This document shows, piece after piece, positions 51,286-58,725 of a stretch of DNA of 58,725 nt (the stretch's first letter is position 1; each line of letters opens with the position of its first letter). The notes under the pieces were generated by a model. That model was not told where the DNA came from. It did not search any database and saw nothing but the letters and a program-made list of their open reading frames with translations. The position numbers were made by a program, and so were the translations under genes. The DNA comes from CAMYLR01 sp041577935. GTDB taxonomy: Bacteria; Gemmatimonadota; Gemmatimonadetes; JACCXV01; JAHWKZ01. The DNA lies in contig JBFGIA010000001.1 of NCBI GenBank assembly GCA_041577935.1, positions 1-58,725 of the forward strand, in the 5' to 3' direction.

Positions 51286-53229
51286 ATGGGCCGCCGTCTC
51301 GTCCTCCTCGCCCTGTTCTCACTCGGGCTGGTCCCTTCGATCACTGCCCAGGAGGCCAGCATCGCCCGGATTGAGATCTCCCCCGACACGCTGCGGTTGA
51401 GGGTCGGCGAGCGGGCGGTACTCGACCTGGCGGCGTTCGATAGTGACGGAAACCCGGTCGCGCCACCCATCGTGGGCTGGTTTGCCGGTTGGGAGAACAC
51501 CCGCATCGACCAACGCGGGAACATCGAGGCGGTCAACGTGGGCGAGACGGTGGCTGGCGCTGTTGCAGAAGACGCCACAGACGCCGATGGTCAGCGGCTA
51601 ATCGATCGGATCGTCGTCATCGTCGATCCTGGTGACCCGGCGGAGATCCGCATGACCGCCCCCGAGTTTCCGTTGCCGGCTGGCTCAGTCGTCAGTGTCA
51701 AAGCCGTTGCCGTCGACGCGACCGGCAACGAGCTGTGGACTCACCCTGTCACCCTTGAGTCGAGCAATACGAGCGTCGTTCAAGCCACCGGACACACGTT
51801 GAGCCTTCTCCAGCCCGGCACCGCGACGCTGATGGCCAAAGCCGGAAACACCGCCCGCGAGCTCGAGGTCACCGTGACCAAAACGGGCGGCGGGCCACTG
51901 ACGCTCGAGGCAGAACGCTCGCGCGTCCGCACCGGCGAGGCGGTCAAAGTCACGCTGACCGCCGGCAACAGCGAGATCGAGTATCCCCGCTGGTGGGTAA
52001 GCCCCAGCGGGGCCTCTATCGAAGCCGACAACTACTTCGTCGCCGATCAGCCCGGGACCTACCAAGTCGCCGCCACGCTGGGTGATCGGAACGTCACCAC
52101 GACGATCGAGGTCGAACCCCGCGGTCTCAAGGGCGGCTGGCTAAAGGTCGGCCACGTCGCGTCGCCGACCCGCACCGCCGACTTGTGGGTGTTCGAGGGG
52201 CAAGACGGACGCGACTACGCATACTTCGGATCGTTTGGCGCTCAGATGCGCGCCTATGACGTTACCGATCCGGCGAACCCGGTCTTTACCGACTCGGTGG
52301 TCGTGTCTGGGCGTCGCGTGAACGACGTCAAAGTCAACGCTGACGCTTCAATCGCGGTCATCACGCTCGAGAACGATCCGACTCGCAAGAACGGCATCGT
52401 GACGCTCGACATCAGCGACCCAGCGCACCCCGAGATCCTGACCCATTTCTACGATGGCCTGACCGGCGGCATTCACAACACTTATCTGGTCGGCGATCTG
52501 GTGTACGCGATCAACGACGGCACGCGTGACGTGCACATCCTCGACATCTCTGACCCCGTGAATCCCAAGCAGGTGGGGCGCTGGGGGCTCGACACAAAGC
52601 GCAAAGCACTGCACGATATCTGGATCGCTGATGGATTGGCGTACCTATCGTATTGGGACGATGGGCTGGTCATCATCGATGTCGGCAAGGGGATCGCCGG
52701 CGGCACACCAACGAAACCGCAGTTCGTAAGCCGCATCAACTACCCGAGTGGGAACACCCACGTGGCATGGCCATGGAAGAATTACGTCTTCCTCGGCGAT
52801 GAGATCTTCCCCAGTCGCTACAGCCCGGACGCGCCGCGCGATCCGCGCGGATTCATGCACGTGATCGACGTCGCAGACCCGTTCAACCCACGTGAGGTCG
52901 GCAAGTACGAGGTGCCCGAGGGCGGCGTCCACAACTTCTGGGTGCACGAAGACATCCTATACGTCGGCTACTATCAGCGCGGATTGCGAGCGATCGACCT
53001 CTCCGATGGACCGCTGCGCGGTGATCTCTACCGGCAAGGCCGTGAGATCGACTACTTCATGACCGAGACTAGCGATCCGGAGAAAGCGTACGATCCAAGC
53101 CAGGTGAACCGGACCAATGTGTGGGGCGCGATGTGGCACAAGGGCCATGTGTACGCGATCGATACCAACTCCGGACTGTGGATCATGAAGCTCGACCTGC
53201 CCGAAGAGGAGGAGATCGCGCTGCGATGA
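51286..53229 (+). CDS. Secreted Ig-like / LVIVD-repeat protein
   Basis: 647 residues from ATG 51286, with AAGGAG six bases upstream. Signal peptide (LVLLALFSLGLVPSITAQ), then about three bacterial Ig-like domains (25-315, for example RLRVGERAVLDLAAFDSDGN). From residue 330 to the end come LVIVD-type propeller repeats (AYFGSFGAQMRAYDVTDPAN, GIVTLDISDPAHPEILTHFY, VHILDISDPVNPKQVGRWG, FMHVIDVADPFNPREVGKYE). Probably an extracellular or periplasmic beta-propeller. Function unknown. The region 51159-51285 before it holds no gene. Confidence 0.88.
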   Translation: MGRRLVLLALFSLGLVPSITAQEASIARIEISPDTLRLRVGERAVLDLAAFDSDGNPVAPPIVGWFAGWENTRIDQRGNIEAVNVGETVAGAVAEDATDADGQRLIDRIVVIVDPGDPAEIRMTAPEFPLPAGSVVSVKAVAVDATGNELWTHPVTLESSNTSVVQATGHTLSLLQPGTATLMAKAGNTARELEVTVTKTGGGPLTLEAERSRVRTGEAVKVTLTAGNSEIEYPRWWVSPSGASIEADNYFVADQPGTYQVAATLGDRNVTTTIEVEPRGLKGGWLKVGHVASPTRTADLWVFEGQDGRDYAYFGSFGAQMRAYDVTDPANPVFTDSVVVSGRRVNDVKVNADASIAVITLENDPTRKNGIVTLDISDPAHPEILTHFYDGLTGGIHNTYLVGDLVYAINDGTRDVHILDISDPVNPKQVGRWGLDTKRKALHDIWIADGLAYLSYWDDGLVIIDVGKGIAGGTPTKPQFVSRINYPSGNTHVAWPWKNYVFLGDEIFPSRYSPDAPRDPRGFMHVIDVADPFNPREVGKYEVPEGGVHNFWVHEDILYVGYYQRGLRAIDLSDGPLRGDLYRQGREIDYFMTETSDPEKAYDPSQVNRTNVWGAMWHKGHVYAIDTNSGLWIMKLDLPEEEEIALR

Positions 53230-53232
53230 GCC

Positions 53233-54090
53233 CTATTTGTCGAGGTCGAACGCGTCAAACGTGAAGGTCACGCCAAACGTCAGGCCGAACTCAGGGTCGT
53301 CGTCCCCTAGCCCGATGATCGTGGCACCGTCAAAGCGGATCGGGTCGGCGCGATAGCGAGCCCCAACTCGAAGTTCCGCTCGATCTTCCGTACCGGGCGG
53401 CGGCGGGCCCTTGAGGTCAATGCGGCCACCGACCTCGGCTACGAGATCGATTGTGGGAGTGGCGCGTTGTGTAATCGAAAGGGCAGCCGTCAACACATCG
53501 TTCTGACGTGCCGCCTCGGTGGGCATCGCGAGCACCGCTGCACCCACGTTCCCGACGATTCGGGTACGGCCAAGGGTCTTCCCGGCAAGCAAGGTGACAA
53601 ACCAATCAAAGGTGTCGTTCCCGAGCCCGCTTTCGTTGCTGGCCGATGGCAGTCGCGTAGCGACACGAAAACCGATCGCTGGGCTACGCCGCGTTTCGTG
53701 TTGCAACAGGATTTTGGTCGCGATCACCGGATCTTTGATATCGGTCGTCGTGTCGCCGGTGAAGTCGACTTTCTCCGAAAGCGGTGCCTCTGTCGCCGAG
53801 TCGACGAACAACAGGGTGAGCCCCGAGTCAACCTGGAATTCGGCGATCGAGCTGAGCCCAACGCTGAAACCTAAATACGGGATCTGCAGGAAATCCCCCT
53901 CTAAGCCAGAAAGCGGGAACTTGGCCCGATGCTCATAACCGACACCCGTCTCGACCAGGATCTGACCGGGACGAATCGGCTGCGGATCCTCGGTCAGAAG
54001 TGGTCGATGCTGAGCTTTCGCGGTTCGATCACCGACCAGCAAAAGCATCATCACCAAGAGCGTGAAGTGGCGTGAGCGCACGAACCGCAA
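53233..54090 (-). CDS. Outer-membrane beta-barrel-like protein (MetA-pathway/transporter type)
   Basis: 285 residues from TTG 54090, preceded by GAGGG. A signal peptide (LLVMMLLLVGDRTAKAQ) is followed by alternating beta-strand sequence and a terminal ...FTFDAFDLDK. LVETGVGYEHRAKF near the start, and RPIRPGQ-like entry motifs, recall the phenol-degradation MetA / outer-membrane transporter family. This is a secondary-structure-based call; alternative starts at 54081 or 54111 exist. Confidence 0.65.
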   Translation of the reverse strand: MRFVRSRHFTLLVMMLLLVGDRTAKAQHRPLLTEDPQPIRPGQILVETGVGYEHRAKFPLSGLEGDFLQIPYLGFSVGLSSIAEFQVDSGLTLLFVDSATEAPLSEKVDFTGDTTTDIKDPVIATKILLQHETRRSPAIGFRVATRLPSASNESGLGNDTFDWFVTLLAGKTLGRTRIVGNVGAAVLAMPTEAARQNDVLTAALSITQRATPTIDLVAEVGGRIDLKGPPPPGTEDRAELRVGARYRADPIRFDGATIIGLGDDDPEFGLTFGVTFTFDAFDLDK

Positions 54091-54144
54091 ACTAGAAACC
54101 CTCGTCGACACCGCAACGACGGGGTCGATAACGTTGAGACTACG

Positions 54145-55785
54145 GTGAACGAGAAAACAGCCTCCCTGACGCGACTCCCTGAGTGGCGTGCGCTCGAAAC
54201 CCACCTGACCCGGATCGGGCAGCTCCACCTGCGAACGCTGTTTGCCGAGGATCCGACCCGCGGCGACGAACTGGCCTGCGAAGCCGCAGGACTGTACCTC
54301 GACTACTCCAAGAACCGCGTCACAAGGGAAACTCTGCGGCTGCTGCTTGAGCTCGCCGATTCGGCTGCACTAACGGAACGAATCAGCGCGATGTTCCGTG
54401 GCGAGCGGATCAATACGACCGAGGAGCGGGCCGTCCTTCACGTCGCTCTTCGCGCGCCTCGCGACGCATCCATCGTCGTCGACGGCGAGAACGTGGTCCC
54501 CAAGGTCCACGCCGTGATCGACCAGATGGCTGCGTTCGCCAACCAGGTCCGGGACCGAGGCTGGCACGGTCACACCGGGAAACCGATCCGGAACATCGTC
54601 AACATTGGGATCGGTGGCTCGAGCCTGGGTCCGGTCATGGCCTACGAAGCATTGCGATACTACAGCGACCGCGACCTCAAGCATCGATTCGTGTCCAATG
54701 TCGACGCCACCGACTTCGCCGAGGCCGTGCGCGACCTCGACCCGGCCGAGACGCTGTTCATCGTTGCATCCAAGAGCTTCACTACGCTCGAGACGCTCAC
54801 CAACGCCAAGATGGCGCGAGCATGGGTCCTCGACGCGCTCGGCGATCAAAGTGCCGTGGCGCATCACTTCGTGGCGCTTTCGACCAACGCTCAAGAGGTA
54901 CGTCGATTCGGAATCGACACTGATAACATGTTCGGTTTCTGGGATTGGGTCGGTGGACGGTACTCGATCGACTCGGCGATCGGATTGTCGCTCATGATCG
55001 CCATTGGCCCCGAGCAGTTCGCCCAGTTCCTGGCTGGCTTTCGGGCCATGGACGACCATTTCCGGAGCGCTCCGCTCGACCGCAACCTGCCTGTTCTCCT
55101 CGCGCTGCTGGGCATCTGGTACAACGACTTCTTCGGTTCCGAGTCGTACGCCGTGCTGCCCTACGATACGTATCTGGCCCGGCTGCCGGCTTACCTGCAG
55201 CAACTCGACATGGAAAGCAACGGCAAACGAGTCGACCGCGACGGCGCGCGGGTCGACTATCAAACCGGGCCGATCGTCTGGGGCGAGCCCGGAACCGATG
55301 GACAACACGCGTTCTACCAGCTGATCCACCAGGGCACAAAGCTCGTGCCCTGTGATCTGATCGGCTTTCTCGAGCCGCTGAACCCAAGCGGTCGACACCA
55401 CGACCTCTTGATCGCCAACCTGTTGGCCCAGGCTGAAGCGCTGGCGTTCGGTAAGACAGCTGACGAGGTCGCCGCCGAGGGCGTCCCAGAATCCCTGGTT
55501 CCGCACCGCACTTTCCCCGGTAACCGACCCACCAACGTGATCTTCGGCGCGCGGCTCTCCCCGCTCACGTTGGGCGCGTTGATCGCGCTCTACGAGCACA
55601 AAGTCTTTGTGCAGGGCTCGATTTGGCGCATCAACTCGTTCGACCAGTGGGGTGTGGAGCTCGGGAAAATATTGGCCGAGAATATCGCCGCCGAGATCGA
55701 GGATCCGAGCGAACCGACACTCGGCCATGACAGCTCGACCAATGCGTTGATTCGCCGCTACCGGGCGATGAGAAAGCCGAGCTAG
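54145..55785 (+). CDS. pgi: Glucose-6-phosphate isomerase
   Basis: 546 residues from GTG 54145. Interconverts glucose-6- and fructose-6-phosphate. Conserved regions: NIVNIGIGGSSLGPVMAYEA, the TLFIVASKSFTTLETLTNA segment, the GRYSIDSAIGLS region, and the C-terminal INSFDQWGVELGKILAENIA with the catalytic Lys/His neighbourhood. Length as in the E. coli-type enzyme. The start lies 54 bp from the divergent 54090 gene. Confidence 0.96.
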   Translation: MNEKTASLTRLPEWRALETHLTRIGQLHLRTLFAEDPTRGDELACEAAGLYLDYSKNRVTRETLRLLLELADSAALTERISAMFRGERINTTEERAVLHVALRAPRDASIVVDGENVVPKVHAVIDQMAAFANQVRDRGWHGHTGKPIRNIVNIGIGGSSLGPVMAYEALRYYSDRDLKHRFVSNVDATDFAEAVRDLDPAETLFIVASKSFTTLETLTNAKMARAWVLDALGDQSAVAHHFVALSTNAQEVRRFGIDTDNMFGFWDWVGGRYSIDSAIGLSLMIAIGPEQFAQFLAGFRAMDDHFRSAPLDRNLPVLLALLGIWYNDFFGSESYAVLPYDTYLARLPAYLQQLDMESNGKRVDRDGARVDYQTGPIVWGEPGTDGQHAFYQLIHQGTKLVPCDLIGFLEPLNPSGRHHDLLIANLLAQAEALAFGKTADEVAAEGVPESLVPHRTFPGNRPTNVIFGARLSPLTLGALIALYEHKVFVQGSIWRINSFDQWGVELGKILAENIAAEIEDPSEPTLGHDSSTNALIRRYRAMRKPS

Positions 55786-55826
55786 CGCAGCTCGCAGCGT
55801 TTTCCAGAGATGCTATCTTCCGCCCC

Positions 55827-58541
55827 GTGAACGACTCATTCGGAACCCGCAAGAGCCTCTCTGTTCGCGGTGACGAGTACTCGATCTGGAGCCTGCCGGC
55901 TTTGACCGAGCGGGGACTCGATATCTCACGCTTGCCATATGCGCTCAAGATCCTGCTCGAGAATCTGCTCCGCCACGAGGACGGGCATGCGATCGATAGC
56001 GGCGATATCGAAGCGCTGGCGAGTTGGGATGCTGCTGCTGAACCATCGCGCGAGATCATGTTCACCCCGGCTCGCGTACTGCTCCAGGACTTCACCGGTG
56101 TGCCTGCTTTGGTCGATCTCGGGGCGATGCGCGACGCGATGGCGGAGATGGGCGGCGATCCAGCAGCGATCAACCCACAGGTCCCAGCCGATCTCGTGAT
56201 CGACCACTCGGTCCACGTCGACTCCTACGGCCGAGAGGCAGCATTTCTCATCAATGCCGAGCGCGAGTACGAGCGTAACCATGAGCGTTACGCTTTTTTG
56301 CGTTGGGGGCAGACGGCTTTCAACGGGTTTCGCGTCGTACCGCCCGACACCGGCATCGTCCACCAGGTGAACCTCGAGTATCTCGGCCGGGTCGTCTTCG
56401 CTGGCGACATCGACGGTGAGCGGTGCGCGTACCCCGACACGCTGGTCGGTACCGATAGCCACACGACGATGATCAATGGGCTCGGGATCCTGGGCTGGGG
56501 CGTCGGCGGAATCGAGGCCGAGGCGGCGATGCTCGGTCAGCCGATCGCGATGCTGATCCCGCAGGTCGTCGGCTTCAAGCTCTACGGCACACTTCCCGAG
56601 GGGGCAACCGCGACCGATCTCGTACTGCGCGTCACCGAGATGCTTCGCGAGCGGGGCGTCGTCGCAAAGTTCGTCGAGTTCTACGGCCAGGGGATCGGCT
56701 CACTGTCGCTGGCCGACAGAGCGACGATCGGCAACATGTCTCCCGAGTACGGGGCGACGTGCGCGATTTTCCCGATCGACCAGGAGACGCTCGAGTACCT
56801 ACGGTTCACCGGTCGTGACGACGAGCAAGTGGCGCTGGTCGAAGCGTACGCCAAGGAGCAGGGTCTGTTTCACACCTCGGATGCGATCGAGGCCGAGTAC
56901 TCCGACAGGCTCGAGCTCGACCTCGCCACGGTCGAGCCGTCACTGGCCGGACCCAAACTGCCCCAACGACGGATCGCATTGTCAAGCGCCAAGAAGACGT
57001 TTGATCTAGACCTCACCGACCTGTTCGGTGTCAACGGCGGGAACGGCACCGGCGAGACCGCGTGTGTTTCGGTCACGAGTGAGGCTCCAGATCCCGATGC
57101 GGCGGCAGCCACGTTTGACCTCCATCATGGTTCGGTGGTGATCGCCGCCATCACGAGCTGCACGAACACCTCGAACCCATCGGTCATGATCGGTGCAGGA
57201 CTGCTGGCTCGGAACGCGGTCTCCCGGGGACTCACAAGCCGACCGTGGGTCAAGACGAGCCTCGCCCCAGGCTCGATGGTCGTCACCGAGTACTTGAAGG
57301 AAGCTGGCCTCATGGACGACCTCGAAGCCTTGGGGTTCCATCTCGTCGGCTACGGATGCACGACCTGCATCGGCAACAGTGGCCCGCTGGCCGAGCCGAT
57401 CAGCGACGCGATTCATGACCACGACCTGGTCGCGTGCTCGGTCCTGTCGGGCAACCGCAACTTCGAGGGCCGGATCAACCCGGACACGAGGGCCAGCTAT
57501 CTGGCCTCCCCGCCGCTCGTAGTCGCCTACGCACTCGCCGGTCGGATGGATCTCGACCTAACAGCTGAACCACTCGGACAAGACAGACAAGGCAGCGACG
57601 TATACCTGCGCGATATATGGCCCAGTCAACAAGAGATCACCGACACCGTTCGCGCGGCCGTCAAGACCGAACAGTTCCGCGCCAAGTACGCCCACGTGTT
57701 CGAGGGCGACGAACGGTGGCACGGGTTGAAGATCCCGGCGGGCGATCGGTTTGCCTGGACCAACGAGTCGACCTACATCCGCCGACCGACGTTTCTAAGC
57801 GACATACCGGCCGAGCCCACCCCACCTGGCGACATCGAGAACGCGCGAGCACTAGCCCTGCTCGGGGACTCGGTGACGACTGACCACATTTCGCCGGCGG
57901 GGTCGATCCCGATTGAGTCGCCAGCCGGTCAATGGTTAATCTCGCAGGGTGTCGAGCCGCGCGAGTTCAACTCCTACGGCTCTCGGCGCGGCAACCATGA
58001 GGTCATGATGCGGGGAACGTTCGCCAACATCCGGCTCCGCAATCGGCTCGCCCCGGGCACAGAAGGAGGCTGGACTCGTCACCAACCGAGCGGTGACGAG
58101 ATGACGATCTACGAGGCGGCGATTCGGTACGCGTCCGAGTGTGTTCCACTGATCGTGATCGCTGGCAAGGAGTACGGCTCCGGGTCGTCACGAGACTGGG
58201 CCGCCAAGGGGACACTGATGCTGGGCATCCGTGCGGTTATCGCCGACTCGTACGAACGGATCCACCGCAGCAACCTGATCGGAATGGGTGTGCTACCCCT
58301 TCAGTTCGTGGCCGGGGAGAACGCTGAAACGCTGGGTATCACGGGAAAGGAACTCTTCACCATCGCCGGCGTCGCGGATCTATCCCCAGGCAACGGGCTC
58401 GAGGTGATCGCGTTGTCAAATGGCGATCGCAAGGCGTTCGAGGCGATAGCTCGAATCGACACCCCGGTCGAGCTCGACTACTACCGACACGGTGGCATCT
58501 TGCCGTACGTACTGCGCGATCTCAAGGCGAGCGGAGCCTAA
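55827..58541 (+). CDS. acnA: Aconitate hydratase A
   Basis: 904 residues from GTG 55827. TCA-cycle enzyme interconverting citrate and isocitrate with a [4Fe-4S] cluster; Cys ligands are in ITSCTNTSNPSVMIGAG and VGYGCTTCIGNSGPL. The AcnA-type length and N-terminus (SIWSLPALTERGLDISRLPY) and the C-terminal swivel domain (GKEYGSGSSRDWAAKGTLML) are present. A TATCTT lies seven bases before the start, but no good -35 is visible. It overlaps the next, convergent gene by 4 nt. Confidence 0.97.
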   Translation: MNDSFGTRKSLSVRGDEYSIWSLPALTERGLDISRLPYALKILLENLLRHEDGHAIDSGDIEALASWDAAAEPSREIMFTPARVLLQDFTGVPALVDLGAMRDAMAEMGGDPAAINPQVPADLVIDHSVHVDSYGREAAFLINAEREYERNHERYAFLRWGQTAFNGFRVVPPDTGIVHQVNLEYLGRVVFAGDIDGERCAYPDTLVGTDSHTTMINGLGILGWGVGGIEAEAAMLGQPIAMLIPQVVGFKLYGTLPEGATATDLVLRVTEMLRERGVVAKFVEFYGQGIGSLSLADRATIGNMSPEYGATCAIFPIDQETLEYLRFTGRDDEQVALVEAYAKEQGLFHTSDAIEAEYSDRLELDLATVEPSLAGPKLPQRRIALSSAKKTFDLDLTDLFGVNGGNGTGETACVSVTSEAPDPDAAAATFDLHHGSVVIAAITSCTNTSNPSVMIGAGLLARNAVSRGLTSRPWVKTSLAPGSMVVTEYLKEAGLMDDLEALGFHLVGYGCTTCIGNSGPLAEPISDAIHDHDLVACSVLSGNRNFEGRINPDTRASYLASPPLVVAYALAGRMDLDLTAEPLGQDRQGSDVYLRDIWPSQQEITDTVRAAVKTEQFRAKYAHVFEGDERWHGLKIPAGDRFAWTNESTYIRRPTFLSDIPAEPTPPGDIENARALALLGDSVTTDHISPAGSIPIESPAGQWLISQGVEPREFNSYGSRRGNHEVMMRGTFANIRLRNRLAPGTEGGWTRHQPSGDEMTIYEAAIRYASECVPLIVIAGKEYGSGSSRDWAAKGTLMLGIRAVIADSYERIHRSNLIGMGVLPLQFVAGENAETLGITGKELFTIAGVADLSPGNGLEVIALSNGDRKAFEAIARIDTPVELDYYRHGGILPYVLRDLKASGA

Positions 58542-58725
58542 CCACCGCGCCAGTGTTGATATCCCCGCACCAGAGGGGCAAACGCGATCGCGGTCACCGC
58601 CAGGATCTCCGCAGACTCTTCGATCGTCCACTTGTAGATCTCGACACGATCGTAAAAACGGGGCAGATCCAAGAAGCGCTTCGCAAACTCGGGACCGTGC
58701 TCGACCATCATCACGAACAACGCCC
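58538..58725 (-). CDS. C-terminal end of a membrane-associated protein (5' part outside window)
   Basis: Minus-strand frame open from the right edge of the window to the TAA at 58538; 62 codons visible. It reads FVMMVEHGPEFAKRFLDLPR ... SAEILAVTAIAFAPLVRGYQ, with one probable membrane segment. It overlaps the aconitase stop by 4 nt. The 60-codon version starting at TTG 58720 is only the visible fragment. Not identifiable from this piece. Confidence 0.55.
   Translation of the reverse strand, partial: ALFVMMVEHGPEFAKRFLDLPRFYDRVEIYKWTIEESAEILAVTAIAFAPLVRGYQHWRGG

Noticed and set aside
54370..55728. 452-codon open frame antisense to pgi
   Set aside because: Mirror frame of a high-GC gene; the sense strand encodes full, conserved glucose-6-phosphate isomerase.

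Overview
GC-rich bacterial chromosomal DNA from a free-living, Gram-negative-type aerobe. Supporting features are several lipoproteins and secreted or outer-membrane-like proteins, SCO and CtaG cytochrome oxidase assembly proteins, a menaquinone/ubiquinone methyltransferase, aconitase and B12-dependent ribonucleotide reductase. The mix of LVIVD-repeat protein, ECF sigma with a polymer-forming surface protein, and frequent GTG/TTG starts reminds me of Gemmatimonadota or a neighbouring phylum, but this is an impression and no rRNA is present to test it. Gene density is very high, with many 1-8 nt stop/start overlaps. I see no insertion sequence, phage, CRISPR array, tRNA or rRNA.

Layout. 1-4092 (minus): ABC-2 transporter (permease cut by the window edge, ATPase), 5-formyltetrahydrofolate cyclo-ligase and an NfeD-type membrane protease. 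4123-5835: gamma-glutamyltransferase. 6068-12869: a glycine-zipper lipoprotein and two half-size ABC exporters that look like the two halves of one MdlA/MdlB-type heterodimer, separated by an inverted lipoprotein/DsbA pair; then an NlpC/P60 hydrolase. 12866-17364 (minus): lipoprotein, methyltransferase, secreted protein, polymer-forming membrane protein, possible anti-sigma and ECF sigma factor. 17399-20096 (plus): menG/ubiE, arginase, YfcE-like phosphoesterase, and an AhpD-like protein whose CxxC motif is CxxU through an in-frame TGA. 20093-32744 (minus): mutM, purD, a cystathionine gamma-synthase/lyase, TPR protein, ParA, cutA, NUDIX, SAM hydrolase, rhomboid, pepA, slipin, HAD phosphatase, ctaG, SCO. 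32804-33271 (plus): a PrxQ/BCP peroxiredoxin whose peroxidatic Cys is also an in-frame TGA. 33331-33687: IscA-type protein. 34062-36383: nrdJ behind a strong promoter and two NrdR-box-like sites. 36561-39512: degenerate GIY-YIG protein, DUF6941-like protein, alpha/beta-fold protein, CaCA exchanger. 39509-42393: nadE and divergent metX. 42505-42967: a tandem pair of paralogous tiny membrane/secreted proteins. 43093-46459: membrane protein with helix-hairpin-helix tail, secreted protein, Spy-like protein, DUF3291 protein. 46477-51158 (minus): an operon carrying the phosphorylated serine pathway (phosphatase, aminotransferase, dehydrogenase) behind a hydrolase-OsmC fusion. 51286-58725: LVIVD protein, outer-membrane-type protein, pgi, acnA and the end of a further gene.

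The most striking content is the two probable selenoproteins 13 kb apart. Both are thiol-redox enzymes, both have UGA exactly at the catalytic thiol, and each is followed by a hairpin with a G-bearing apical loop at a bacterial SECIS-like distance. The Sec machinery (selA, selB, selC, selD) is not in the window and must lie elsewhere if this reading is right. Secondary points are two genes (43093 and 49160-49933) whose 5' ends only connect through a +1 shift, and probable leaderless transcripts for metX and ggt.
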